Below are positions 25,417 through 37,063 of a stretch of 64,000 nt of DNA, in pieces (within the stretch, counting starts at the first letter, position 1; each line of letters opens with the position of its first letter). Origin of the DNA: Halomonas korlensis (lineage in GTDB: Bacteria > Pseudomonadota > Gammaproteobacteria > Pseudomonadales > Halomonadaceae); contig NZ_FPBP01000006.1 of assembly GCF_900116705.1 (NCBI RefSeq), positions 62,001-126,000 of the forward strand, in the 5' to 3' direction. The position numbers and the translations under genes are program-made. Under the pieces are notes generated by a model, which was not told the origin of the DNA, searched no databases, and worked only from the letters and a program-made list of their open reading frames with translations.

Positions 25417-26559
25417 ATGAAACAACGGATAAAGGATAAGACGAGAGACTGGCGGCGGGGCGGTTCGGTGGCGGGGCTGGGGCTGATCATGGCGCTGAGC
25501 CTCGCGCCGGCGGTGATGCCCGAAGGGGCGGTGGCCGAGTCGGGCAGCGTCCACGCCCAGGCGCTGAGTTGGGACGATGGCCTGCGCAGCGACGCCCCGG
25601 AGCGCTATCCCGTCAGCCGAGGCGACACCCTCTGGGACATCGCGGGACGCTTCCTGCGCCATCCCTGGCAGTGGCCCGAGGTGTGGCAGGTCAACCCACA
25701 GATCGAGAATCCGCACCTGATCTATCCGGGCGACGTGGTCTACCTGTATGACTGCAACGGGCGCCCCTGCCTGGGTCTGGAGCGCGGCCAGGGCCAGGTG
25801 AGGCTCTCACCGACCATGCGCACCACACCGCATCGCGAGGCCATCGAGCCGATACCCATGGAGGCGATCGGTCAGTTCCTGCGCGAGCATCGGGTGATCG
25901 AGGACCCCGATACGCTCGACGAGCTGGCCTACGTGGTCGGCGGCGACGATCGGCGGCTGATCAGCGGCGCCGGCGACCGGCTATATGCACGCGGCAGCGT
26001 CGAGCGTGTCGGCCGTGTCGGCCTCTATCGCACCGGGGAGCGCTATGTCGACAGCGCCAGCGGCGAGCTGCTGGGCCTGGCGTTGGAAAGCATCGGCCAG
26101 GCGCGTCGCGAGCGCAGCGAAGACGATATCGTGGTGCTGGAGGTGACGGCCTCGAGCCAGGAGGTGCGCAATAACGATATCGTCCTGCCGCTGGAGGATC
26201 GCGCGCTGACGAGGCAGTTCTACCCCCGCCCCCCCGAACGGGCCGTCGATGGGCGAATCCTCGCGGTGCCCGGCGGTGTGCGCTTCATCGGCCGCCTGCA
26301 GGTGGTGGCGATTGATCGTGGCCGGCGCGATGGCCTGGAAACCGGGCATGTGCTGAGGGTCGAGCAGCGCGGCGAGCTGGTTGACGATCCACGCACCGGC
26401 GAGGCACTGCGCCTGCCCGGCGAGGAGGCCGGGCTGGTGATGATTTTCCGTCCCTACGACAAGATGAGTTATGGCCTGGTGATGGAGGCCTCCCGCACCC
26501 TGGCGGTGGGTGACCGGGTGCACAATCCCCGCCGTAACCTGGATGCCGCCCTGCGCTGA
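25417..26559 (+). CDS. Exported LysM domain protein
   Basis: A 380-residue exported protein with a signal peptide (positively charged start, hydrophobic GLGLIMALSLAPAVMP, cut near AVAES) and a single LysM domain at about residues 63-112 (YPVSRGDTLWDIAGRFLRHP, NPQIENPHLIYPGDVVYLYD), which binds peptidoglycan. The rest resembles the conserved tail of LysM proteins found next to dprA in gammaproteobacteria. The ATG at 25417 is chosen for the signal peptide; 25378 is also possible. The divergent gap with def shows no gene. It heads a plus-strand series lysM-dprA-tsaC-hemF-aroE. Confidence 0.88.
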   Translation: MKQRIKDKTRDWRRGGSVAGLGLIMALSLAPAVMPEGAVAESGSVHAQALSWDDGLRSDAPERYPVSRGDTLWDIAGRFLRHPWQWPEVWQVNPQIENPHLIYPGDVVYLYDCNGRPCLGLERGQGQVRLSPTMRTTPHREAIEPIPMEAIGQFLREHRVIEDPDTLDELAYVVGGDDRRLISGAGDRLYARGSVERVGRVGLYRTGERYVDSASGELLGLALESIGQARRERSEDDIVVLEVTASSQEVRNNDIVLPLEDRALTRQFYPRPPERAVDGRILAVPGGVRFIGRLQVVAIDRGRRDGLETGHVLRVEQRGELVDDPRTGEALRLPGEEAGLVMIFRPYDKMSYGLVMEASRTLAVGDRVHNPRRNLDAALR

Positions 26560-26648
26560 CGGTTCGTGATGGACAGCGAGAAGAGGAAAGGGGTGAGTGA
26601 GAAAGAGGTGGGTGAGCTGGGAGTGGATGGATGAGAGAGGAGCGCGCA

Positions 26649-27767
26649 ATGCAGGCTCGCGAATGGCTGGCGCTGGCGCGGCTGCCCGGGGTGGGCAGCC
26701 GGCAGCTGTCGCTGATGGCGGAGCACTGCCCCGACTGGCCCGATGGCTGGCTCGCGGCCCTGCCCGGCGAGGCGGCAAGCACGCTGCGGCTATGGCTCGA
26801 TCATCCCGCCAAGAGCCCGCTGTCGGCGCGCATCGATGCCGACATGGCCTGGCTCGAGGCCGAGCCGGCACGCGAGCTGCTTTACCGGGGCCATCCCGAT
26901 TGGCCGGCGCTGCTCGACGAGATTCCCGACCCGCCGCCGGTGCTCTGGGCGCTCGGGGATCTTGCCGCCCTCGAGCCGCCCCGCCTGGCGATGGTCGGTT
27001 CGCGACGGCCGACCCGCGAAGGCCAGACCAATGCCGCAGCCTTCGCCAGCGAGCTGGCCCGGCGCGGCTGGGGCGTGGTCAGTGGCATGGCGTTGGGTGT
27101 GGACGGCGCGGCGCAGCAGGCCGCCCTGGACGCGGGCGGCAGCAGCGTGGCGGTGCTCGGCTGCGGTGTCGATGTGATCTACCCGCCGCGTCATCACCGG
27201 CTCCACGAGCGCCTGCAGGCGTCGGGTGGCCTGCTGCTCTCCGAGCACCCTCCCGGCACGCGGGCTCGTGCCGGTTTCTTCCCGCGCCGCAATCGCATCG
27301 TCACCGGCCTCTCGCTTGGTGTGCTGGTCGTCGAGGCGGCCGAGAAGAGTGGCTCGCTGATCAGCGCCCGGCTGGCCGGCGAGCAGAACCGCGAGCTCTT
27401 CGCGCTGCCCGGCTCGCTGCACAATCCGCAGAGTCGCGGCTGCCTGCAGCTGATCCGCGATGGCGCCGTATTGGTGCGCGATGTCGACGATATGCTCGCC
27501 GAACTGGGGCATTGGGCCATGCCGGTGCCTCTCGTCCCTTCATCGGCTGCGCCCACCACGACACCAGCCTGCGACCAAGGCGCTGCCGATATCAATGCCC
27601 CGTCGGGCCCGTTGCTGCGCTGGTTGAGCAGTTCGCCGACCCCCGTAGATACCCTGGTCGGCCTCTCGGGGCTGGGCATCGCCGAATGCCAGCGGGGACT
27701 GCTGGAGCTCGAGCTGGAAGGGCAGGCGACCCAGACCGCGGGCGGCTGGGTGCGCCTGCCTCACTAG
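26649..27767 (+). CDS. dprA: DNA processing protein DprA
   Basis: A 372-residue protein that loads RecA on incoming single-stranded DNA in transformation. The extended Rossmann fold is visible from LAMVGSRRPTREGQ through GVVSGMALGVDGAAQQAAL, AVLGCGVDVIYPPRH, LLLSEHPPGTRARAGFFPRRNRIVTGLSLGVLVVEAAEKSGSL, and the C-terminal winged-helix DML1 domain. The ATG at 26649 follows GAGAGGAG with good spacing; an earlier in-frame ATG at 26631 has no site. The C-terminal domain after about residue 300 is variable, as usual. Confidence 0.95.
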   Translation: MQAREWLALARLPGVGSRQLSLMAEHCPDWPDGWLAALPGEAASTLRLWLDHPAKSPLSARIDADMAWLEAEPARELLYRGHPDWPALLDEIPDPPPVLWALGDLAALEPPRLAMVGSRRPTREGQTNAAAFASELARRGWGVVSGMALGVDGAAQQAALDAGGSSVAVLGCGVDVIYPPRHHRLHERLQASGGLLLSEHPPGTRARAGFFPRRNRIVTGLSLGVLVVEAAEKSGSLISARLAGEQNRELFALPGSLHNPQSRGCLQLIRDGAVLVRDVDDMLAELGHWAMPVPLVPSSAAPTTTPACDQGAADINAPSGPLLRWLSSSPTPVDTLVGLSGLGIAECQRGLLELELEGQATQTAGGWVRLPH

Positions 27768-27913
27768 CCTTGTGCGTGATAGCATAAGCGCCTGCACCGT
27801 GGACCCGAGCCAGATGACCGCGACCGCCCCAGTAGGTGAAAGACGGCGATGAAGAAAACGCCAAGGTACCCCCGGGCGATCCGCTCCGGCTCATAGACAC
27901 TGCGAGGGACGAC

Positions 27914-28471
27914 ATGACCGAGGCCCGCCGGCTCGACGCCGCCGTGACCGCGCTACGTGAGGGTGGCGTGATCGCCTATCCTACCGAGGCGGTATGGGGG
28001 CTGGGCTGCGATCCGGACAGCGATGTGGCCTTGACCCGGCTGCTGCGCCTCAAGCGGCGCGATCCGAGCAAGGGCATGATCCTGGTGGCGGCGAGCATCG
28101 ATCAGTTCGCGCCCTGGCTCGAAGGGTTGCCCCTCGAGCAGCATGCGCCGCTGGTGGCCAGCTGGCCGGGCCCCACCACCTGGCTGGTTCCCGACAATGG
28201 CCGCTCACGCCCGCTGGTGCGCGGCGCGCATGATCGCGTGGCGCTGCGCGTCAGCGATCATCCATTGGTCGTGGCGCTGTGCCAGGCCTTCGGTGGCCCG
28301 CTGGTATCCACCTCGGCCAATCTCGCGGACGAGCCCCCGGCCATGACTGCCGAGGCGGTGCGCGAGGTCTTTGGCGATGAACTCGATCATGTGCTCGAGG
28401 GCCGCCTGGGCGGCCTCGAGCGTCCCAGTACCATTCGCGACCTGGCGACCGGCCGGGTACTGCGTTCCTGA
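27914..28471 (+). CDS. tsaC: Threonylcarbamoyl-AMP synthase TsaC
   Basis: A 185-residue YrdC-fold enzyme that makes the threonylcarbamoyl adenylate used for t6A37 of tRNA. YPTEAVWGLGCDPD, RLKRRDPSKGMILVAAS (substrate-binding Lys and Arg), PGPTTWLVP, VALRVSDHP and STSANLADEPP all match TsaC. Short TsaC-type length (190 in E. coli) and not the longer Sua5. The ATG at 27914 follows GAGGGACG; the earlier in-frame ATG at 27836 is rejected on length. It makes the upstream base for the TcdA product of this same window. Confidence 0.95.
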   Translation: MTEARRLDAAVTALREGGVIAYPTEAVWGLGCDPDSDVALTRLLRLKRRDPSKGMILVAASIDQFAPWLEGLPLEQHAPLVASWPGPTTWLVPDNGRSRPLVRGAHDRVALRVSDHPLVVALCQAFGGPLVSTSANLADEPPAMTAEAVREVFGDELDHVLEGRLGGLERPSTIRDLATGRVLRS

Positions 28472-30246
<1,775 letters not shown>

Positions 30247-30273
30247 AGCGCCTCGGGGGGGCAGATCGATAGG

Positions 30274-30531
30274 TCAGCGCCGCTTGGTATAGAGCCCGAC
30301 CATGCACATCGCCACGCCGGCGACCGAGAGCAGCATGCCGCCATTGACCAGCCAGGGGTAGCGCTGGAGCCAGGAGACAAAAGGTTGCGGCGTGTCCCGG
30401 CAGACGCCGGCCCGATAGTCCCAGTAGCCGCCGTCCAGGGTGCAGGCACGCACGTCCCCGAGCTCCCAGAAGTACACTCCCATCAGCACCAGGAGGGGAA
30501 GGATCAACAGCAAGAGTCCAAGTTTCAGCAT
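30274..30531 (-). CDS. Small two-helix membrane protein
   Basis: An 85-residue protein of unknown function. The N-terminal helix (LGLLLLILPLLVLMGVYF), an extramembrane loop with two Cys (RACTLDG, GVCRDTP), and a second helix near residues 64-81 (GGMLLSVAGVAMCMVGLY) are visible. The loop Cys would lie outside the cytoplasm if the N-terminus is inside, so a disulphide is possible. It is convergent with aroE and close to the M48 gene upstream. Confidence 0.65.
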   Translation of the reverse strand: MLKLGLLLLILPLLVLMGVYFWELGDVRACTLDGGYWDYRAGVCRDTPQPFVSWLQRYPWLVNGGMLLSVAGVAMCMVGLYTKRR

Positions 30532-30568
30532 TCGGGAGCCTGTTCGCAGGGGGACAAGGGCAGAAACG

Positions 30569-31360
30569 TCATGGGCGAGCGCAACTGGGCCGCTGTCCGG
30601 CCTGCTGATAGCGGGCCAGGGCGCTGTCCATCTGCGCCTGCAGGCCGCCGATGCGCTGGCCGTGGCTCGGGTGGGTCGACATCCAGGCCGGCGGCTGGCC
30701 GCCGCCGGCGGCGCTCATGTTCTCCCACAGCGCCAGGCTCGCGCGGGGATCGAAGCCGGCATCGGCCATCAGCTGCAGGCCGATGACGTCGGCTTCGCTC
30801 TCGTGGCTGCGCGAGAAGGGCAGCAGAATGCCGTACTGGGCCCCGAGCCCCAAGGCGCCCATCAGTTGCTGGCCACCGGCGCCCTGTAGGCCCGAGGCCG
30901 ATGACAGTACCGATAGCCCCATCTTGGTCGCCGTCTCGGTCGAGACTCGCTCATTGGCATGGCGCGCCAGCACGTGGGCAATCTCGTGGGCCACCACGGC
31001 CGCCAGCTGGTCCTGGTTCTCGGCGACCTCGAGCAGGCCGGTGTTGACGCCCATGTAACCGCCCGGCAGGGCGAAGGCGTTGGCCTGTTCCGATTCGAAC
31101 ACGCGAATCTGCCAGTTCTGGTCGCGTTGATTGTCGGGAAGCTCCGCTACCAGAGCATCGGCCACGCACTGGGCATAACGCTGCGCGGCGGCGTTGGCCG
31201 CGGGCAGGTCCTGCTGATACTGCTCGAACGCCTGGGCGCCCATTTGATTAAGCTGGGCGTCGGACACCAGGGTCAGCTGCGAGCGGCCGGTCGGTGAGGT
31301 CGTGCAGGCGGCCAGCGTCAAACTGAGGGTGCCGATGGCGAGGTAATGCGTCCAGCGCAT
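30569..31360 (-). CDS. loiP: M48 family metalloprotease lipoprotein (LoiP/YggG-like)
   Basis: A 263-residue periplasmic zinc protease. Signal with lipobox LAACTTSP (acylated Cys near residue 19), then VVAHEIAHVLARH with HExxH and the third ligand Glu in SHESEADVIGLQLM. LFA-type segment NAFALPGGYMGVNTGLLEVAEN is typical of the family. E. coli LoiP/YggG is an outer-membrane-anchored protease that helps quality control of outer membrane proteins; I infer a similar role. GGAGGAATC precedes the ATG at 31360. Confidence 0.9.
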   Translation of the reverse strand: MRWTHYLAIGTLSLTLAACTTSPTGRSQLTLVSDAQLNQMGAQAFEQYQQDLPAANAAAQRYAQCVADALVAELPDNQRDQNWQIRVFESEQANAFALPGGYMGVNTGLLEVAENQDQLAAVVAHEIAHVLARHANERVSTETATKMGLSVLSSASGLQGAGGQQLMGALGLGAQYGILLPFSRSHESEADVIGLQLMADAGFDPRASLALWENMSAAGGGQPPAWMSTHPSHGQRIGGLQAQMDSALARYQQAGQRPSCARP

Positions 31361-31486
31361 GGGGTGATTCCTCCGTTGCCCAGGCACCTGATGATGCTGG
31401 ACGTGTCATGAAAGGTCGCTACAAGATACCCCGACCACTTGTCGGGTCAACACCGTTCTGCCATATCGACAGCTGAGGAGATAGTT

Positions 31487-32356
31487 ATGGATGCGGAGCT
31501 CTCGCGCCGCCTGCTGGCACTGCTGGATCACGTCGAGCACTGGTTACCGCCCACCCCGGTGGCGGTGGACTGGGAACGTGATGTGGCTGCCCTGTGGCAA
31601 CGCCATCCGCTGGGCGGTCGTCTGGTGCCCGTGCCGCCGCGCGATGCGCTGAGCCTCAATGATCTGCTCGGCATCGAGCGTCAGAAGCGCGCACTGATCG
31701 ATAATACCCGGGCCTTTCTGCAGGGCCACCCGGCCAATCATGCCCTGTTGTGGGGGTCGCGAGGTAGCGGCAAGTCGTCGCTGGTGCGTGCGCTGCTCAA
31801 CAGCCTGGCCGCCGAGGGGCTGCGTCTGGTCCAGGTGGACCGCCACGACCTGGCCGGCTTGCCGACGCTGGTGGAGCAGCTGCGCCATCAGCCGCACCCC
31901 TTCGTGGTGTATTGCGACGATCTGTCCTTCGAGGGCCATGACGACGCCTACAAGGCGCTCAAGAGCGTCCTCGACGGCACCTTGACCGGCCCGCCGCCCA
32001 ATGTGCTGCTCTACGCCACCTCGAACCGCCGGCACCTGCTGCCGGAGTCGATGAGCGACAACGAGGGCTCGCGGCTGGTGGGCGACGAACTGCATCACGG
32101 CGACGCCGTGGAAGAGAAGATCTCCCTGTCGGACCGCTTCGGGCTCTGGCTCGGCTTTCGCCCCTTCAATCAGGAAACCTACCTGGAAACCTGTCGACAT
32201 TGGGTCGGCCACTTGGGCCACGCCGATGACTGGGATGCCGAGGCCAGTGACGCGGCGGTGCGTTTCGCGACCCTGCGTGGTGGGCGCAGTGGCCGCGTGG
32301 CCTGGCAGTTCGCCTGCCAGTGGGTCGGCGCGCGGCGCCTCGATACCGAGCGCTGA
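31487..32356 (+). CDS. DUF815 family AAA ATPase
   Basis: A 289-residue ATPase. Walker A GSRGSGKSSLVRALL near residue 89-103, Walker B VVYCDDLSFEG, and YATSNRRHLLPE with the sensor-1 Asn match the DUF815 family. The residues PESMSDNEGSRLVGDELHHGDAVEEKISLSDRFGLWLGF form the typical long insertion. Function is not established for the family. TGAGGAG precedes the start by six bases. It is divergent from the M48 gene and convergent with der. Confidence 0.9.
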   Translation: MDAELSRRLLALLDHVEHWLPPTPVAVDWERDVAALWQRHPLGGRLVPVPPRDALSLNDLLGIERQKRALIDNTRAFLQGHPANHALLWGSRGSGKSSLVRALLNSLAAEGLRLVQVDRHDLAGLPTLVEQLRHQPHPFVVYCDDLSFEGHDDAYKALKSVLDGTLTGPPPNVLLYATSNRRHLLPESMSDNEGSRLVGDELHHGDAVEEKISLSDRFGLWLGFRPFNQETYLETCRHWVGHLGHADDWDAEASDAAVRFATLRGGRSGRVAWQFACQWVGARRLDTER

Positions 32357-32363
32357 GCCTCCA

Positions 32364-32392
32364 GCGGCCTGTCTTGTTTACCGGCAGGCCGC
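32364..32392. terminator. Hairpin between DUF815 gene and der
   Basis: GCGGCCTG and CAGGCCGC form an eight-pair stem with a 13-base loop containing TTGTTTA, eight bases after the DUF815 stop, between two convergent genes. No clear U tract. Confidence 0.35.
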
Positions 32393-32435
32393 AACAAGCT
32401 CAGCGTTAACGCGGACCGGCAGGTCGGAACAGTCC

Positions 32436-33839
32436 TCAACGGCGGCTCTTGCGCGCCTCGCGGGTGCGGCCGAGTTCGCGCTTCTTGGCCTTTTCCTTGT
32501 CGCTGGCGCCGGCCATCGCATCGAAGGGGTTCTTGCCCGAGCGAAACTCGAAACGCATGGGTGTGCCGCGCACCTTGAGCACCTTGCGAAAGGTATTGGT
32601 CAGGTAGCGGCGATAGGACTCCGGCAGCGAGCCGGTCTGGTTGCCGTGGACCACGATGATCGGCGGGTTACTGCCGCCCTGGTGGGCCATGCGCAGCTTG
32701 ATGCGCCGGCCGTGCACCAGCGGCGGCTGATGCTGGGTCACGGCGTCCTGAAGGATGTTGGTCAGGCGGTTGGTCGTCCAGTGGCTGTTGGCCGAGTCAA
32801 AGGCGCGCTCGATGGAAGGATAGAGATCCCCGACGCCGGTGCCGTGCAGGGCCGAGATGAAGTGCATCTCGGCGTAGTCGGCGAAGCCCAGCCGCCGCTT
32901 GATCTCGGCGCGCATCTTGTCCTTGGCCTCGTGTTCCAGGCCGTCCCACTTGTTGACCGCCAGCACCAGCGCGCGGCCGGAGGTGAGCACGTAGTCGAGC
33001 AGGTGAAGGTCCTGTTCCACCAGCCCGGTGCGCGCATCGAGCACCATCACCGCGACGTGGCACTGCTTGATCGCTTCCAGCGTCTTGATGATCGAGAACT
33101 TCTCGGCGATCTGGCTGACGTTCTTGCGGCGCCGCACGCCGGCGGTATCGATGAGCACGTAGGGCTTGCCGCGCCGCTCGAAGGGGATCTCGATGGCGTC
33201 GCGCGTGGTGCCCGCCTCGTCGAAGACCACGACGCGCTCCTCGCCGAGCAGCCGGTTGACCAGGGTCGACTTGCCGACGTTGGGCCGGCCGATGACGCCG
33301 ATGCGTATGCCCTTGGTACCGGTATCGGCCGGAATGCTCTCGTCGCGCGCGGGGAAGGGCTCGAGCACGATGTCGATCAGGCCGGTGACGTTGCGGCCGT
33401 GGGCGGCGGCAATGGGGTAGGGGTCGCCGATGCCCAGCGTCCAGAAGTCCGCCATGGCGCTGTGCTCTTCCAGGCCGTCGGTCTTGTTGACCACCAGCCA
33501 GGTCTTCTTCTGGTTGACGCGCAGGTGGTTGGCGATGGCCTCGTCGGCCACGTTGAGGCCGGCCCTGGCATCGACCATGAACAGCACGATATCGGCCTCG
33601 TCGATGGCCGCCAGCGACTGCTCGGCCATGGCGCCATCGATGCCCTCCTCGTCGCCGCTGATGCCGCCGGTATCGATCACCGTGTAGGCCTTGCCGCCCA
33701 ACATGCCGTTGCCGTACTTACGGTCACGGGTGAGGCCCGGAAAGTCGGCCACGAGGGCGTCGCGGGTGCGGGTGAGCTGGTTGAACAGGGTCGACTTGCC
33801 CACATTGGGGCGGCCGACCAGGGCGATCACGGGTGTCAT
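32436..33839 (-). CDS. der: Ribosome biogenesis GTPase Der (EngA)
   Basis: A 467-residue protein with two tandem GTPase domains and a KH-like domain, needed for 50S subunit assembly. First domain: [21 protein letters not shown]. Second: [25 protein letters not shown]. The C-terminal KH-like region ends in a basic tail ([20 protein letters not shown]). Its ATG overlaps the bamB stop by four bases, and it is last in the bamB-der order conserved in gammaproteobacteria. Confidence 0.98.
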   Translation of the reverse strand: MTPVIALVGRPNVGKSTLFNQLTRTRDALVADFPGLTRDRKYGNGMLGGKAYTVIDTGGISGDEEGIDGAMAEQSLAAIDEADIVLFMVDARAGLNVADEAIANHLRVNQKKTWLVVNKTDGLEEHSAMADFWTLGIGDPYPIAAAHGRNVTGLIDIVLEPFPARDESIPADTGTKGIRIGVIGRPNVGKSTLVNRLLGEERVVVFDEAGTTRDAIEIPFERRGKPYVLIDTAGVRRRKNVSQIAEKFSIIKTLEAIKQCHVAVMVLDARTGLVEQDLHLLDYVLTSGRALVLAVNKWDGLEHEAKDKMRAEIKRRLGFADYAEMHFISALHGTGVGDLYPSIERAFDSANSHWTTNRLTNILQDAVTQHQPPLVHGRRIKLRMAHQGGSNPPIIVVHGNQTGSLPESYRRYLTNTFRKVLKVRGTPMRFEFRSGKNPFDAMAGASDKEKAKKRELGRTREARKSRR

Positions 33840-34984
33840 TCGGCGATATCCAGAGCCTCGAGGCTGCCGTCATTGGCCAGTGCGAAAATGCGCCGGCCCT
33901 CGGTGAGGGGGCGAACGCTGATCCCGGAGCGGTCGATCCGCTCGCGCCCGACGATCGCCCCGGTGGCAGGCTCGATCAGGTGCAGATAGCCTTCGAAGTC
34001 GCCGAACACCAGATGGTCGCCAGCGTAGGCAGGTGCGGTGAGCTTGCGTCCGGTCAGGTCGTCGTTGCGCCACACTTCATTACCATTAGCGGCGTTCACG
34101 GCCAGCACTTCACCCGATTCGTCAACGCTGAAAAGCGTATCGCCGACCAGTACCGGCGTCAGGTAGCTGGAGTAATCGCGTTGCCATAAGAGCTCGCCGC
34201 GCGTCGCGTCCAGTGCGACCAGTTTGCCATTATAGCTGGTCACGAACAGGCGGCCGTCCTGGGTCAGTACCGGCTGGGCGGCGAGATCGACCAACCGCTC
34301 AATGTCGCTGCGGCCCTGGGGCACGGCGATGCGCTGCTCGTTGAGCACCCGACCGTCGCGATTGTCGATCGTCACCAGGCGACCATTGGCGAAGCCGGCA
34401 AAGGTCACCGGGTCGATGACCTGGGGCGTGCCAGTGCCGCGCAGGGTCAGCGAAGGCCGGTTGGCGCTGTAGGTCCAGCGCTGCTGGCCGGTGGCGCGGT
34501 CCAGCGCGGTAACGCTGCCATCGATGCTCTGTACCACCAGCAACTGCTGGTTGGGCTGGGGTGCGGCCAGCACTTCGCTGGGCACACGGGCGCGCCAGTT
34601 GACGCTGCCATCGCGCTGGTCGATGGCCAGGACTTCACCGTTGCGAGTACCCAGGTAGACCTCACCGGCCATGGCGGTCAGGCCGCTGGATATGGGCACG
34701 TCCAGATCGGTCTCCCATGCCGTATCACCATTGTCGGCATCGAGTGCCATCAGCGTGCCGAACGCGTCGGCCGCGAAGACACGATCGCCGTCGCGTGCCG
34801 GGGCGATGGGGTAGGTGGCGCGGCTCAGGCCGTCGCCGACCTGCTCGTCCCAGACGCTGTCCAGGGCGGCGCTCTGTGCAAAGTCGCGCAGTTCCTTGGG
34901 CGGGTACTGGGGTTCCACCTTGCCGGCACAGCCGGCCAGCAAGGCGACGCTGGTGAGGGCGGCGATCAGGAGTGTCGGTTTCAT
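33836..34984 (-). CDS. bamB: Outer membrane assembly lipoprotein BamB
   Basis: A 382-residue lipoprotein of the BAM complex. Signal with lipobox LLAGCAGK (acylated Cys19), then an eight-bladed propeller with repeated GxxxALD, W and PQQ-like motifs ([46 protein letters not shown] and others). Upstream yfgM ends within the first codons (a four-base overlap with its stop) and der overlaps its end. Confidence 0.96.
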   Translation of the reverse strand: MKPTLLIAALTSVALLAGCAGKVEPQYPPKELRDFAQSAALDSVWDEQVGDGLSRATYPIAPARDGDRVFAADAFGTLMALDADNGDTAWETDLDVPISSGLTAMAGEVYLGTRNGEVLAIDQRDGSVNWRARVPSEVLAAPQPNQQLLVVQSIDGSVTALDRATGQQRWTYSANRPSLTLRGTGTPQVIDPVTFAGFANGRLVTIDNRDGRVLNEQRIAVPQGRSDIERLVDLAAQPVLTQDGRLFVTSYNGKLVALDATRGELLWQRDYSSYLTPVLVGDTLFSVDESGEVLAVNAANGNEVWRNDDLTGRKLTAPAYAGDHLVFGDFEGYLHLIEPATGAIVGRERIDRSGISVRPLTEGRRIFALANDGSLEALDIAE

Positions 34985-35640
34985 AGCGTGGCCTCGTCGT
35001 GACCCAGGTTGTCGAGTTTGAGCTCTACGCCGTAGAGCGGCTGGTCGCGCTCCTGAGCAAGCGTCAGGGCTTCTTCCCACGCTTGACGCGCTGCGTCTTC
35101 CTGGCCCTGGGCGTAGTGAGCGTCGCCGCGTACGTTGGCCCGTTGGGCGGCCAGCGCCTCGGGTACGCCGGCCTCGAGGGTGGCGAGGGCGGCCTCGGCA
35201 TCGCCCTCGGCGACCTGCAGGCGGCTCAGGCGCAGGCGAGCCAACCCCTGCAGGTAGTCGCGGCTGCTGGTGTCGATGACCGCTTCGAGGGCGTTTCGGG
35301 CGGCGGCAAGGTCGCTCTGTCCGACGGCGAGGCGGGCATCGATCAGCAAGGCCAGGTCGGCATAGAGGGTATCGCCGTGCTCGTCGGTGATCTCGGCGAC
35401 CAGCTCGCTGGCGCGCGCGCGGGCCGACTCGTCGAGCTCTTCCTGACCGCTCAGCGAGAGCAGTTGCTGGTAGCGCATGGAAGCCGCCTCGGCCTGGTTG
35501 GCCTGGTAGTCCTGCCAGGCGTTCCAGCCGAACACACCGGCCGCCGCGAGCGCTACGCCTGCGATCAGCGAGGTGCCGTTCTGCTTCCACCACTGCTTGA
35601 TCGCATCAAGCTGTTCTTCTTCGCTTCTCAGCTCCGCCAC
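34981..35640 (-). CDS. yfgM: YfgM family TPR protein (ancillary SecYEG subunit)
   Basis: A 219-residue inner-membrane protein: short N-terminus MAELRSEEEQLDAIKQWWKQNG, one membrane helix (TSLIAGVALAAAGVFGWNAW) and a periplasmic TPR domain. In E. coli YfgM binds SecYEG and PpiD and links translocation to periplasmic chaperones. I place the start at a GTG at 35640 because AGGAG stands eight bases upstream and the family starts with AELRSEEEQ; the upstream ATG at 35655 overlaps that ribosome binding site. It lies directly between hisS and bamB, as in Pseudomonas and E. coli. Confidence 0.93.
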   Translation of the reverse strand: MAELRSEEEQLDAIKQWWKQNGTSLIAGVALAAAGVFGWNAWQDYQANQAEAASMRYQQLLSLSGQEELDESARARASELVAEITDEHGDTLYADLALLIDARLAVGQSDLAAARNALEAVIDTSSRDYLQGLARLRLSRLQVAEGDAEAALATLEAGVPEALAAQRANVRGDAHYAQGQEDAARQAWEEALTLAQERDQPLYGVELKLDNLGHDEATL

Positions 35641-35742
35641 GGGCGGTCTCCTCATATTGGTCTGGAGAAATAGGGTCTGGCGATACAGGGGCTGAACGTC
35701 CAGCGCCGTGAGACGCCTGTCCGGACCTCCGGGTTTCAGGCA

Positions 35743-37038
35743 TCAAGCGGAGGTGTCCGCCAGCAGAGCGCTCAGCGTGGTGGTCAAGTCGTCCTGGGCC
35801 AGGGTCAGCTGGTCGCGGTCCTCGCGCAGGAACTTGACGGTCGCCGTGCCCTTGGCCAGCTCGTCCTCGCCGAGCAGCAGGGCCAGCCGGGCGCCGCTCT
35901 TGTCGGCCTTCTTGATACGACTCTTGAAACTCCCGCCGCCGCAGTGAAGCTGCAGGGCCAACTCGGGCAGTTCGCCGCGCAGCCGTTCGCCGAGTAGCAG
36001 CGCCGGTTGGGTGGCGGTGTCGTCGATGGGCAGCAGGTAGAGGTCGAGCTCGCCGCGGGCGTCGTCGGGCACCACGTCTAGGGTCTCGAGCAGCAGGATC
36101 AACCGCTCGATGCCCATGGCGAAGCCCACTGCCGGCGTGGGCTTGCCGCCGAGCTGTTCCACCAGGCCGTCGTAGCGGCCGCCGGCGCACACCGTGCCCT
36201 GGCTGCCAAGGGCGGTGGTGGTCCACTCGAAGACGGTACGCCCGTAGTAGTCTAGCCCGCGTACCAGCCGCGGGTTGAGCACGTAGTCGATGCCGGCGGC
36301 GTTGAGCATGGCAGTCAGCGCCGCGAAGTGCTCACGGGATTCACTGTCGAGGTGATCGATCAGTTTCGGCGCCCCGGCCAGCATCTCGGCCATGGCAGGA
36401 TTCTTGGCATCCAGAATGCGCAGCGGGTTGCTCGACAGCCGGCGACGCGAGTCCTCATCGAGCTGGTCGAAGTGCTGGTCGAAATAAGCCACCAGCCGCT
36501 CGCGGTAGGCGGCGCGCGCCTCGCTCGAGCCCAGGGAGTTGAGCTCCAGGGTGACATGCTCGAAGAGACCAAGCTGCTTCCAGAGCCGCGCCGAGAGCAG
36601 GATCAGCTCGGCATCGATGTCCGGGCCCTCGAGGCCGAAAGTCTCCACACCGATCTGGTGGAACTGGCGGTAGCGGCCCTTCTGGGGTCGCTCATGGCGA
36701 AACATCGGTCCCTGATACCACAGGCGCTGGGTCTGGTTGTGCAGCAGGCCATGCTCCATGGCGGCGCGCACGCAGCTCGCCGTGCCCTCCGGGCGCAGCG
36801 TGAGGCTGTCGCCGTTGCGGTCCTCGAAGGTATACATTTCCTTCTCGACGATGTCGGTGACCTCGCCGATCGAGCGCTTGAAGAGCGCCGTCTGCTCGAC
36901 GATGGGCGTGCGAATCTCGTCGTAGCCGTAGCGCTGCATCAGGGTGCGCACCTGGCCCTCGAAGTATTGCCACAGCGTCGACTGTTCCGGCAACAGGTCG
37001 TTCATGCCACGAATGGCCTGGATCTTCTTGGTGCTCAA
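35743..37038 (-). CDS. hisS: Histidyl-tRNA synthetase
   Basis: A 431-residue class II synthetase. N-terminal [33 protein letters not shown] (motif 2 region), [16 protein letters not shown] with the histidine-binding loop, and [33 protein letters not shown] (motif 3) are all present. The start is TTG at 37038 (reading MSTKKIQA), supported by AGGAG at six-base spacing. yfgM follows at 103 bases and ispG precedes at 26 bases. Confidence 0.97.
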   Translation of the reverse strand: MSTKKIQAIRGMNDLLPEQSTLWQYFEGQVRTLMQRYGYDEIRTPIVEQTALFKRSIGEVTDIVEKEMYTFEDRNGDSLTLRPEGTASCVRAAMEHGLLHNQTQRLWYQGPMFRHERPQKGRYRQFHQIGVETFGLEGPDIDAELILLSARLWKQLGLFEHVTLELNSLGSSEARAAYRERLVAYFDQHFDQLDEDSRRRLSSNPLRILDAKNPAMAEMLAGAPKLIDHLDSESREHFAALTAMLNAAGIDYVLNPRLVRGLDYYGRTVFEWTTTALGSQGTVCAGGRYDGLVEQLGGKPTPAVGFAMGIERLILLLETLDVVPDDARGELDLYLLPIDDTATQPALLLGERLRGELPELALQLHCGGGSFKSRIKKADKSGARLALLLGEDELAKGTATVKFLREDRDQLTLAQDDLTTTLSALLADTSA

Positions 37039-37063
37039 TGCGTGCTCCTTGTCGTCACCCGCC